NCBI GenBank assembly: GCA_041441465.1
Contig: JASDSY010000005.1
Coordinates: 62,001-126,000 of the forward strand
Origin: JASDSY01 sp041441465
Lineage (GTDB): Bacteria; Muiribacteriota; UBA9980
Length of the DNA stretch: 64,000 nucleotides
Reading direction: 5' to 3'
Shown piece by piece: positions 27,564 to 35,488 of the stretch. The notes beneath the pieces are model-generated. The model did not search any database. It was not told the DNA's origin and worked only from the letters and a program-made list of their open reading frames with translations. Positions within the stretch are counted from its first letter, which is position 1. Each line of letters opens with the position of its first letter. Made by a program: the position numbers and the translations under genes.

Positions 27564-28433
27564 TTATTTATTAAGAAATTTGCTGATTTCATAACATAAA
27601 ATTCCTGCCGCCACGCTTAAGTTTAACGATTCATTTTTGCCGTGGCATGGAATTTTGACCCGAATTACATTCGGGCATTTATTTATTATTTTTTTTATTT
27701 CTTCGCTTATTATTCCGTGGCTTTCGGAACCGGCGACTAAAAGTATCTTCTGTGCGGCGTTTTGAGGCAGTATGGCTTGAAGGTCGTATGCCGAAACATC
27801 GGCGTTTAATTCAGTCGTCAGTATGAAATTGCCTTTCATTGAAAAAAATTTTTCAATTGCGTCGTAATCGTCCTCGATTAGCCTTGCAACGGGGATATTT
27901 TTAAAAGAACCCATTGTAGATCTGATGACTTTTCCGCTGTATTCATAAACAGAATTTCTGGTAAGGAAAATTCCGGCTGCGTTGAAATTATCAGAAAGCC
28001 TTATTATAGTGCCGAGGTTTCCGGGGTCATTTACCGAATCAAGAAGAACGGCGAAACGGCGATCGGAATTTTCCAGACTTTGAATGATATGTGATGCGCC
28101 TATTTTAGGGACTGCACATATCGCGATTATGCCTTCGGGCGATTCAGTATCACTTATTTTACTAAAAATTTCATCAGATGTTAAGTAAAATTTTATCTCA
28201 GTTTTAATTTTTTTTGAGATAATGTCATTTATAAGTTTACGTTCCAGCTTGTCGCTGAAGATGATATAACTTATTGAGTTAAGAAAAGATGTGTCGTTGA
28301 AAAGCTCGAATACGGCTTTTTTTCCTTCGACGGCGAAGAGGCCGTATTCGAGGCTGTATTTTTTTTTGTGAATGGCCGCGGTCTGCGATATTATCTTGGA
28401 ATCGCGGCCTAATCTTATTAATTCAGGAATAAT
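27564..28433 (-). CDS. TrmH/SpoU-family RNA 2'-O-methyltransferase with ATT start
   Basis: The frame is open from 28436 to the stop at 27564 but contains no ATG, GTG or TTG until 27914, which lies inside the catalytic domain. The full-length reading gives 289 residues with the expected N-terminal substrate-binding domain (HKKKYSLEYGLFAVEGKKAV, as in other TrmH-family enzymes) and SPOUT motifs DSVNDPGNLGTIIRL, GSESHGI and IPCHGKNESLNLSVAAGILCYE. The sequence GAGGAG (28445-28440) sits exactly 6 nt before ATT 28433, overlapping the ktrA stop. It probably methylates rRNA or tRNA ribose. Confidence 0.85.
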   Translation of the reverse strand: MIPELIRLGRDSKIISQTAAIHKKKYSLEYGLFAVEGKKAVFELFNDTSFLNSISYIIFSDKLERKLINDIISKKIKTEIKFYLTSDEIFSKISDTESPEGIIAICAVPKIGASHIIQSLENSDRRFAVLLDSVNDPGNLGTIIRLSDNFNAAGIFLTRNSVYEYSGKVIRSTMGSFKNIPVARLIEDDYDAIEKFFSMKGNFILTTELNADVSAYDLQAILPQNAAQKILLVAGSESHGIISEEIKKIINKCPNVIRVKIPCHGKNESLNLSVAAGILCYEISKFLNK

Positions 28434-28436
28434 ATC

Positions 28437-29135
28437 TTACTCCTCTTTTAAAAATTTATCTACGGCGTTATTTGGGACAACGGCAAGTATTGTGTCGTCG
28501 GCTTTTATAATTGTGCCAGGTTTTACGCTGAATTCGACTTTTTCGTTATTGGCCGCCTTAATGCCGATAATATTTATGTCGTATTTTTTACGAAGGTCGG
28601 TTTCTATAATTGTTTTTCCGATAATACTTTTAGGCGGAGTAATGCGCATGAATTTATAGTCGGCGGAAAGATCGAGTTCTTCCTGGATATTCGGACGTAC
28701 AAGTCTGGTGGCGAGAAGATCGGCGATATCGCGGTACGGATAAATTACTTCATCTCTGCCTTTTGAACCGGTATGGAGTATTTTTTCAAGGACTTTTCCG
28801 TGAAGGTCGTTTTCCACTTTAGCTATTATGCGCGGCACACCTATTTCCTTTAATATAACCGAAACGAGAATACTGGCTTCTATATTTTCACCGATGCATA
28901 CTATTCCGATGTCATATTCGCATTTTTCCTGTTTATTGCCGCATAACAGCGTCCGCATTACAGACTCGTTGGTGGCATCGGCCGTAACCGCGTATGTAGC
29001 CAGGCGCCTGTCGTTTATTGACTGTATTATCTTTTCGCTGCTGTCGATTACAAGAACCTGCTGATTCATCCTGGAAAGGCTTTCGATAAGCTCCATGCCG
29101 AACCTTCCGACGCCGATTACAACATATTGTTTCAT
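28437..29135 (-). CDS. ktrA: K+ uptake regulatory subunit KtrA/TrkA (RCK domains)
   Basis: 232 residues. An RCK_N Rossmann domain (VVIGVGRFGMELIESL, nucleotide-binding; residues 1-140) is followed by an RCK_C domain (residues ~150-230), one RCK pair as in KtrA rather than the doubled TrkA. It gates the KtrB channel in response to nucleotides, and the C-domain may sense c-di-AMP. Its final codons GAGGAG double as the ribosome-binding site of the next gene. Confidence 0.93.
   Translation of the reverse strand: MKQYVVIGVGRFGMELIESLSRMNQQVLVIDSSEKIIQSINDRRLATYAVTADATNESVMRTLLCGNKQEKCEYDIGIVCIGENIEASILVSVILKEIGVPRIIAKVENDLHGKVLEKILHTGSKGRDEVIYPYRDIADLLATRLVRPNIQEELDLSADYKFMRITPPKSIIGKTIIETDLRKKYDINIIGIKAANNEKVEFSVKPGTIIKADDTILAVVPNNAVDKFLKEE
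28440..28445 (-). promoter_or_regulatory. Ribosome-binding site for an ATT start codon
   Basis: GAGGAG, the last two sense codons of ktrA, lies 6 nt upstream of ATT 28433. Its ideal spacing decides the start of the methyltransferase gene. Confidence 0.7.
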
Positions 29136-29291
29136 AATTACCTCTTTTGTATATATTAAAATAACCCTAGTTTCTGCGATTGCTAAAGAAGTGCTTCCGC
29201 TTATTGAAATAATTGATTATATAAAAAAACTTAAAATATTGCTTGTTTTTAATTTTTAAAGCGTAGCTGATATTAGGTTTTATGTATGATT

Positions 29292-30680
29292 TTAGCCTAT
29301 TAATACAACTTCTTCAGGATATTTTATATCTTGTTTTGGTTTTTGCTTTGCGAGCGCCAATACGACTGTAAGCGAACCGACGCGTCCAAGAAACATTATA
29401 GCGGAAATTATAATCTTACCGGCTGCGGTCAATTTTGTCGTAAGTCCGAGTGTGAGGCCTACCGTGCCGAAAGCCGATACGACTTCATATAAAATTTCTA
29501 TAAATAAAGCCTTTTCAGTGAATAGTAAAAAGAACACGCCTGCAAGCACAAGAAATATTGAAGCCGCAAAAACCGCCATGGATTTACTTATGCTTTCCTT
29601 GGGAACTGCTTTTTTGAATATTACGATCTGGCTGTCATCGTGAATTGCGCGGAAAACGGACTTAAATAATACTGCGGTAGTGGTAGTTTTTATTCCGCCG
29701 CCTGTTCCGCCCGGCGACGCGCCCAGAAACATCAGGATTATACATACAAGGACCGTAGGCAAAAGCATTTTACTGGTATCGATGGTATTGAATCCGGCTG
29801 TTCTTGTGGTTACAGATTGAAAATATGCGGCCATTAACTTATTGCCGAACGACATTTTGCCTATGGTATTATCGTTATTATATTCTATGAAAAAGATTAA
29901 TATCGTGCCAAGTACGAGTAAAATCAGGGTAGTATATAAAACTATTTTTGAGTTTAGCGAAAGCTGATAGTGTCTGCCTGGTGTCTTGAAATAATAAATA
30001 ATGTCGACTATAGTGTTAAATCCTATCCCGCCTATTATTATAAGCGAGGTAATTGTCAGGTTAAGCAGTATATTTTTGTCGAAGCTCATAAGGTTATCTG
30101 TAAATAAAGCGAAACCTGCATTGCAAAAAGCTGACACTGCGTGAAAAATGCCGTAATATAGGGATTTTAGTGTGCCAAGGCCCAGGCTGAATTTGAAAAC
30201 CGTAAAAAGCAAGACTGCGCCTATAGATTCGATAATAAAAGTAATTTTAAAAACATATTTTATAAGTTCTACAAGGTCGATCGAAGTGTTCGACGGCCGG
30301 TCTTCACGGGCGAACATTCGGAACTTTAACGATACGCGCGAACTTATGGTGGCCATGCCGAAAGTGACTATTGTCATTATTCCGAGCCCGCCGAATTGTA
30401 TCAAAAGCGCAATAATGATCTGGCCGGGTACGGAGTAACTTGTAACGGTGTCTACACAGGTAAGGCCCGTGACGCAAACCGCCGATGTTGAGGTAAAAAG
30501 CGCATCGACGAAATTTACGCTCACTCCCGGCCGCGCGGAAAATGGCAGCGTAAGGCATATCGCGCCGATAAAAATTACCGTTAAAAAGCTTATTACGAGT
30601 AACTGCGTCGGATTAAGCTCAAAATCCTTTTTTGGCTGAAGGTTTGAATAGTTATTACTGCCGTTTGGCGAATATGGCAT
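29292..30680 (-). CDS. ktrB: K+ transporter channel subunit KtrB/TrkH
   Basis: About 462 residues with the 4-fold repeated M1-P-M2 membrane architecture of Trk/Ktr/HKT channels. The filter loops include TSTSAVCVTGL, HAVSAFCNAGFA, SVTTRTAGFNT and VSAFGTVGLTLG, each with the conserved Gly that lines the pore. The ATG at 30680 has GGAG 7 nt upstream and is preferred to GTG 30707, which lies inside a hairpin. It forms a complex with KtrA, 156 bp downstream. Confidence 0.95.
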   Translation of the reverse strand: MPYSPNGSNNYSNLQPKKDFELNPTQLLVISFLTVIFIGAICLTLPFSARPGVSVNFVDALFTSTSAVCVTGLTCVDTVTSYSVPGQIIIALLIQFGGLGIMTIVTFGMATISSRVSLKFRMFAREDRPSNTSIDLVELIKYVFKITFIIESIGAVLLFTVFKFSLGLGTLKSLYYGIFHAVSAFCNAGFALFTDNLMSFDKNILLNLTITSLIIIGGIGFNTIVDIIYYFKTPGRHYQLSLNSKIVLYTTLILLVLGTILIFFIEYNNDNTIGKMSFGNKLMAAYFQSVTTRTAGFNTIDTSKMLLPTVLVCIILMFLGASPGGTGGGIKTTTTAVLFKSVFRAIHDDSQIVIFKKAVPKESISKSMAVFAASIFLVLAGVFFLLFTEKALFIEILYEVVSAFGTVGLTLGLTTKLTAAGKIIISAIMFLGRVGSLTVVLALAKQKPKQDIKYPEEVVLIG

Positions 30681-30702
30681 TTTTATACTCCATAAAAACT
30701 TT

Positions 30703-30749
30703 AACACTGCGGCTTAAAAGTTTTTATGCCTTTAAGCCGCAGTGTTTTT
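30703..30749. terminator. Hairpin between ppdK and ktrB
   Basis: A perfect 16-bp stem, AACACTGCGGCTTAAA (30703) with TTTAAGCCGCAGTGTT (to 30746). Read on the minus strand it follows ppdK, with a T-run a few bases after the stem, so it is probably the ppdK terminator. It also lies in the leader of ktrB and could act there. Confidence 0.68.
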
Positions 30750-30817
30750 ATAGTGATTTTTTATTTGTTAATATGCAAATAATCTTGTTATTTTGTGTTT
30801 AGTACGTAAGTTACAGA

Positions 30818-33565
30818 TTATTTACCAGCTGATTTGGATTTTTTTTCAGCTTTCGGTTCAGCTGCTGCTTCATTTTTCAATGTAGCGAGAGCCGCTGCGA
30901 GTCTTGCTACCGGAACGCGTTTCGGCGAGCATGATACGTAGTTTAAACCGAGTTCGTAGCAGAATTCAACTGAAGAAGGTTCGCCGCCGTGTTCGCCGCA
31001 GATGCCGAGCTGGATGTCAGGGCGCGCGCTTTTACCTTTTTCAACGGCCATTTTCATGAGCGAGCCGACGCCGTTTCTGTCGAGAACTTCGAACGGGTTA
31101 ACGTTCAATATCTTCTTGTCGATGTATGTTCCGATGAATTTGCGTTCAGCATCGTCGCGCGAGAAGCCGAATGTTGTCTGGGTAAGGTCATTCGTACCGA
31201 ATGAGAAGAACTGCGCGTCTTTTGCTATTTCGTCAGCCGTAGCGCAAGCGCGAGGCAATTCAACCATTGTTCCTACCATATAATGAATTTTTACGCCCCA
31301 TTTGCCCATTACTTCTTCGGCAACTTTGTGGGTTAAATCTTTTAAAGGATTAAATTCATTAGCGTGGCAGACAACCGGGATCATTATTTCCGGTTTAACG
31401 TGGACTTTTTCTTTTTCGAGCTGGCAAGCCGCTTCGAATATAGCGCGGATCTGCATTTCAGCTATTTCAGGATATGTGAGTGCGAGGCGGCAGCCGCGGT
31501 GGCCGAGCATCGGGTTGATTTCGTGCAAGTTCTTAACAATATTTACAAGTTTGATTTTCGAAGCGATAACCTGTAAATGTTCTTCGTTCATCGGTGTCTG
31601 GTTGAGCTCGTCCATGATTTTTTCCTTCGAAGGGAGGAATTCGTGGAGAGGCGGATCCAGCAGACGTATTGTAACAGGAAGATCGTGCATTTCTTTCAAG
31701 ATTCCGTAGAAATCTTCGCGCTGCATTTTAAGGAGCTGTTCGAGAGCGCCGTTAAGTTTTGCGTGAGCTTCCGTTCTTACGCGTTCGTCTTTATCGTAGT
31801 ATTTTTCCGTAGCCATGATCATTTCCTGAACGACAGGAATTCTGTCTTCAGCGAAGAACATGTGTTCGGTTCTGCAGAGGCCTATACCCTGAGCGCCGAA
31901 CTGACGAGCGACTTTTGCGTCTTTCGGTGTATCGGCGTTAGCCCAAACCTGCATTGAACGGACTTCGTCGGCCCATTTCATAAGCTGGTCATAGTATTTG
32001 TTGTTTTCAGGGATGATTAAAGGCACTTTGCCGAGAACGAGTTCGCATTTCGAACCGTCGACTGAGAGCCAGTCGCCGGCTTTAACTGTTTTGCCGTGTA
32101 CTGTGAATGTCTGTGATTTCATGTCGATGCTGATTTCTTTGCATCCGCAAACGCAGGCTTTACCCATCTGACGGCCTACGACGATTGCGTGAGCTGTAGC
32201 GCCGCCGACACATGTAACGACGCCGCTTGAAACTGCCATACCGTGGATGTCGTCAGGGCATGTTTCGTCGCGTACTAATATTACAGGGAGGCCTTTTTCC
32301 TGGTTAACTTTAACCGCGTCGTCAGCGTCGAATACTACAACGCCGCAGCCTGCGCCAGGTGTGCCGACCGTACCTTTAGCCAATACTTCGTATTTAGCTT
32401 TCGGGTCGAACATCGGGTGTAAAAGCTGTTCGAGCAATACAGGGTCAACAAGCTTCAAAGCCTGTTTTTTATCGATTAATTTTTCGTTAGCCATTTCGAC
32501 TGCAATTCTAACGGCTGCCTGACCTGTACGTTTACCGTTACGTGTCTGGAGCATGTAGAGTTTGCCTTCTTCGACAGTGAATTCGAAATCCTGAACATCG
32601 TGGAAGTGTTCTTCGAGTTTCTGGCGTACTGCAAGGAGTTCTTTGTATGTTTTAGGAAGTTCTTTGTCCATGTCGATGATTTTTTTGCCCGTACGGATAC
32701 CGGCAACAACGTCTTCGCCCTGAGCGTTAAGGAGGTATTCGCCGAAGAATTCATTTTCGCCTGTCGATGGGTTTCTTGTGAATGCAACGCCTGTAGCTGA
32801 TGATTCGCCTTTGTTACCGAAAACCATTGACTGAACGTTAACTGCGGTGCCTATATCATCGGATATTTTGTACATTCTTCTGTAAGTAACGGCGCGAGGG
32901 TTGTTCCATGATTTGAAAACCGCGTCGCGTGCGCCGAGAAGCTGTTCCATAGGGTCCTGCGGGAAGTCGCTGCCTGTTTCTTTTTTGTAGAGGGCTTTGA
33001 ACTGTTTAACGAGTTCTTTCAAGTCGTCGACTGTTAATTTTGTGTCGTCTTCGACTTTTCTATTTTTTTTCATTTCACGGATCATGTGTTCGAATTTATG
33101 TTTTTCAACGTTCATAACGACGTCGCCGAACATAGCGATGAAGCGTCTGTATGAATCCCATGCGAACCTTTCGTTGCCTGTCTTTTTAGCGAGGCCTTTA
33201 ACTGATTCGTCATTCAAGCCGAGGTTGAGTATTGTATCCATCATACCAGGCATTGAAAGTTTTGCGCCTGAGCGAACTGATACAAGGAGTGGATCGTCTT
33301 TGTCGCCAAGTTTTTTACCGTTTAATTTTTCAAGTTCTTTAATGCCTTCCATCATCTGTGTGTTAACTTCTGTCGGAACCTTGCGGTTGTTTTTATAGTA
33401 TTCGATGCAGGCTTCTGTCGTGATTGTTATGCCTGCCGGAACAGGAAGGCCTATGCTTGCCATTTCTGCGAGGTTAGCGCCTTTGCCGCCGAGCAAATCT
33501 TTCATTTTGCCGTTGCCATCGCATTTTTCTTTTGAGAAAAAATAAACGTATTTTTTGTTAGCCAT
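30818..33565 (-). CDS. ppdK: Pyruvate, phosphate dikinase
   Basis: 915 residues. Interconverts pyruvate + ATP + Pi with PEP + AMP + PPi. N-terminal nucleotide-binding domain (GGKGANLAEMASIGLPVPAG; residues ~1-340), central phospho-His swivel domain (GGATAHAIVVGRQMGKACVCG, the catalytic His), C-terminal PEP/pyruvate barrel (GLCRTEHMF, GTNDLTQTTFG, GICGEHGGEPSSVEF, CSPKRVPVARLA). The C-terminus has a Lys/Ala-rich tail. AAGGAG precedes the ATG. In anaerobes it often works in the glycolytic direction to gain ATP. Confidence 0.98.
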   Translation of the reverse strand: MANKKYVYFFSKEKCDGNGKMKDLLGGKGANLAEMASIGLPVPAGITITTEACIEYYKNNRKVPTEVNTQMMEGIKELEKLNGKKLGDKDDPLLVSVRSGAKLSMPGMMDTILNLGLNDESVKGLAKKTGNERFAWDSYRRFIAMFGDVVMNVEKHKFEHMIREMKKNRKVEDDTKLTVDDLKELVKQFKALYKKETGSDFPQDPMEQLLGARDAVFKSWNNPRAVTYRRMYKISDDIGTAVNVQSMVFGNKGESSATGVAFTRNPSTGENEFFGEYLLNAQGEDVVAGIRTGKKIIDMDKELPKTYKELLAVRQKLEEHFHDVQDFEFTVEEGKLYMLQTRNGKRTGQAAVRIAVEMANEKLIDKKQALKLVDPVLLEQLLHPMFDPKAKYEVLAKGTVGTPGAGCGVVVFDADDAVKVNQEKGLPVILVRDETCPDDIHGMAVSSGVVTCVGGATAHAIVVGRQMGKACVCGCKEISIDMKSQTFTVHGKTVKAGDWLSVDGSKCELVLGKVPLIIPENNKYYDQLMKWADEVRSMQVWANADTPKDAKVARQFGAQGIGLCRTEHMFFAEDRIPVVQEMIMATEKYYDKDERVRTEAHAKLNGALEQLLKMQREDFYGILKEMHDLPVTIRLLDPPLHEFLPSKEKIMDELNQTPMNEEHLQVIASKIKLVNIVKNLHEINPMLGHRGCRLALTYPEIAEMQIRAIFEAACQLEKEKVHVKPEIMIPVVCHANEFNPLKDLTHKVAEEVMGKWGVKIHYMVGTMVELPRACATADEIAKDAQFFSFGTNDLTQTTFGFSRDDAERKFIGTYIDKKILNVNPFEVLDRNGVGSLMKMAVEKGKSARPDIQLGICGEHGGEPSSVEFCYELGLNYVSCSPKRVPVARLAAALATLKNEAAAEPKAEKKSKSAGK

Positions 33566-33964
33566 TAAATAAACAACTCCTTAAATAAAGTGAATGCAAC
33601 CTTTTTGCCATATTTTTACTACATTCTGAATACCGGCTTTATAATTGCACATGTTTTGGTTTTTAATAATAATTTTAATTTGCTTAGTTTTGTTAATTTA
33701 TCGTAAAACTAATAAAAAAATTAACCCGAAAATTTTGAAGCTGGCAAATTAATGCCTTTTAAGCTTTCAAAGGCCCGATTGGAAATCGCTTTCGACGGAC
33801 TCAATTTTTCTCGGATTAATTTTTTTCATAAATTTTATTTTACCTTTATACTCTTTGTACACTTAATAATCTTCGATAATCCTTTCAAACGTTTTAACGC
33901 GTTTTACAATTCTTGAAACTATTCAGCTTATTTGAGTATAACCGGATTTTAATTTGTGTTTTTA
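33566..33964. other. Intergenic region between rplT and ppdK
   Basis: 399 bp, AT-rich. It must carry the ppdK promoter, but I could not choose one -35/-10 pair with confidence. A small hairpin GCCTTT/AAAGGC near 33754-33774 could end the rplT transcript. No gene or RNA is recognised. Confidence 0.4.
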
Positions 33965-34324
33965 TTATTTCGCGCTTAATGCTGTTTTGGCTTTTTCAAC
34001 TATTGTGTTGAATGTGCCCTGATCGCAGTGCGCTATATTTGCAAGAACCTTTCTGTCCAATTCAATGTTGGCTTTTTTCAAGCCGGCGATGAATTTTGAA
34101 TATGAAAGACCGCATGCGCGTGTAGCTGCATTGATTCTTGTGATCCAGAGGTTTCTGAATTCTCTTCTTCTGACCCTTCTGTCGCGGTATGAATAAACAT
34201 GCGCTTTGATAACAGCCATGTGCGCCTGTTTATAAGTTCTGCGTCTTGAACCGAAATATCCTTCGGCCATTTTTAATATTTTTTTGTGATAAGCACGAGT
34301 TACTTTGCTTGGTTTTATTCTCAC
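33965..34324 (-). CDS. rplT: 50S ribosomal protein L20
   Basis: 119 residues, the normal length. RAYHKKILKMAEGYFGSRRRTYKQA and RDRRVRRREFRNLWITRINAA are unmistakable. L20 is needed for early 50S assembly and often represses this operon. Third gene of infC-rpmI-rplT, 114 bp after rpmI. Confidence 0.98.
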   Translation of the reverse strand: MRIKPSKVTRAYHKKILKMAEGYFGSRRRTYKQAHMAVIKAHVYSYRDRRVRRREFRNLWITRINAATRACGLSYSKFIAGLKKANIELDRKVLANIAHCDQGTFNTIVEKAKTALSAK

Positions 34325-34438
34325 TTGAAACTCCTCCTAATTGAGATCGCTAATTAATTGAATAAAATTTTTTCCATAAATCAGTCAGTATGTGAATTAA
34401 TTAACAATGTTCCGGTGGCTAATTAACACTTTTTTTGA

Positions 34439-34636
34439 CTATAAACCAAGGAGCGCTTTAAGCTTTGGCATATCTACCTTTGATACATAAGTAGGATTGT
34501 GAAGATCATTTTTCTGTTTTTTTGTCTTGCCTGTTGTCAGGTTGTGACTGATGAACGCTTTTGATCTTTTAATCTTTCCGCCGCCTGTAACATTGAAGCG
34601 CTTTTTTGCGCCGCTGTGTGTTTTTGCTTTTGGCAT
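34439..34636 (-). CDS. rpmI: 50S ribosomal protein L35
   Basis: 65 residues. KAKTHSGAKKRFNVTGGGKIKR at the N-terminus is diagnostic. Between infC and rplT, the usual place. Confidence 0.98.
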   Translation of the reverse strand: MPKAKTHSGAKKRFNVTGGGKIKRSKAFISHNLTTGKTKKQKNDLHNPTYVSKVDMPKLKALLGL

Positions 34637-34706
34637 TTTCCGTTCCCCTTTCTTTAATTAAATATTTTTTTATAGGTTATATATTTGTATTTAAATTCCT
34701 GATTCT

Positions 34707-35354
34707 TTATTCTTTCGGAGTGCTGTTATCTGTATTTTCCTCGGTATCGATTTCGTTATCAATATCATCATCAGCTTGGGTTTCGGCAATTTCACGGGCT
34801 TGTGCGGCTGCCGCTTTTTTCAACTCGGCGGAGATTCCAGGTTTTGGAGAATATATGGAAACCAGGTTTCTTCCTTCCGATATAAGCTCTTTTTCAGGTA
34901 TCCCGAAATCTTTTATTAATTCCGTGAATTTAATAAGTATCTTTCTTCCAAAATCCTGATACGCAATTTCGCGGCCTTTAAACATTACGCTGACTTTAAC
35001 CTTGTGCCCGTCTGCAAGAAAACCTTTACCCTGCTTGAGTTTCGTGTCAAAATCATGTCCGTCTATTTTAGGGCGCATCTTTATTTCTTTCGTAGCGATC
35101 GCTTTTTGTTTTTTTCGATTTTCTTTGTTTTTCTTGCTTAATTCGTATTTATATTTGCCGAAATCCATTATCTTGCATACCGGCGGATTCGCACCCGGCG
35201 ATACTTCGACTAAATCAAGCGTATTTGTTAATGCTATTTGCATTGCCTCTTCAATGGGTTTTATGCCAAGTTGATTGCCTTCATGGTCAATCAATCTTAC
35301 TTCCTTTACACGGATTTTTTCATTTATTCTTGGCATTTGCTGGGTATTATTGAT
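34707..35354 (-). CDS. infC: Translation initiation factor IF-3 with ATC start and acidic tail
   Basis: IF-3 binds the 30S subunit and checks start codons. RINEKIRVKEVRLIDHEGNQLGIKP begins the N-domain; GKYKYELSKKNKENRKKQK is the linker; the C-domain ends near residue 175. A ~35-residue acidic tail (DDDIDNEIDTEENTDN) is extra. The first ATG (35336) is 24 nt from the only ribosome-binding site GGAGGTGG (35368-35361), but an in-frame ATC at 35354 is spaced 6 nt from it. Rare start codons (ATT, ATC, ATA) are a hallmark of infC and make it self-regulating, so I take ATC as the start. Confidence 0.93.
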   Translation of the reverse strand: MNNTQQMPRINEKIRVKEVRLIDHEGNQLGIKPIEEAMQIALTNTLDLVEVSPGANPPVCKIMDFGKYKYELSKKNKENRKKQKAIATKEIKMRPKIDGHDFDTKLKQGKGFLADGHKVKVSVMFKGREIAYQDFGRKILIKFTELIKDFGIPEKELISEGRNLVSIYSPKPGISAELKKAAAAQAREIAETQADDDIDNEIDTEENTDNSTPKE

Positions 35355-35360
35355 AAAAAA

Positions 35361-35368
35361 CCACCTCC
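35361..35368 (-). promoter_or_regulatory. Ribosome-binding site that points to the infC ATC start
   Basis: GGAGGTGG on the minus strand, a near-perfect Shine-Dalgarno, separated by six T's from ATC 35354. Confidence 0.85.
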
Positions 35369-35394
35369 AGAAATTTTAAAAAGAATATTGCAAT

Positions 35395-35423
35395 ATTATA
35401 CAACTAAGATTACGATTTGTCAA
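35395..35423 (-). promoter_or_regulatory. Consensus sigma70 promoter of infC-rpmI-rplT
   Basis: On the minus strand: TTGACA (35423-35418), 17-bp spacer, TATAAT (35400-35395), a perfect match to consensus. The leader before ATC 35354 would be only about 35 nt, too short for the long L20-type attenuator leader of some bacteria. Confidence 0.9.
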
Positions 35424-35488
35424 TATTTTTCTAACGTTTTAATAAAAAAAACATCGATTTTTTTTGCATTTGTAATTTGCCGGCAAAC

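Noticed and set aside
27564..27914. Short 116-residue methyltransferase from the first ATG
   Set aside because: It would begin inside the catalytic domain; the open frame continues upstream with conserved sequence to an ATT start at 28433.
31002..33398. Several open frames opposite ppdK
   Set aside because: They are mirror images of a strongly conserved gene with biased codon use; none has a plausible start signal or recognisable protein.
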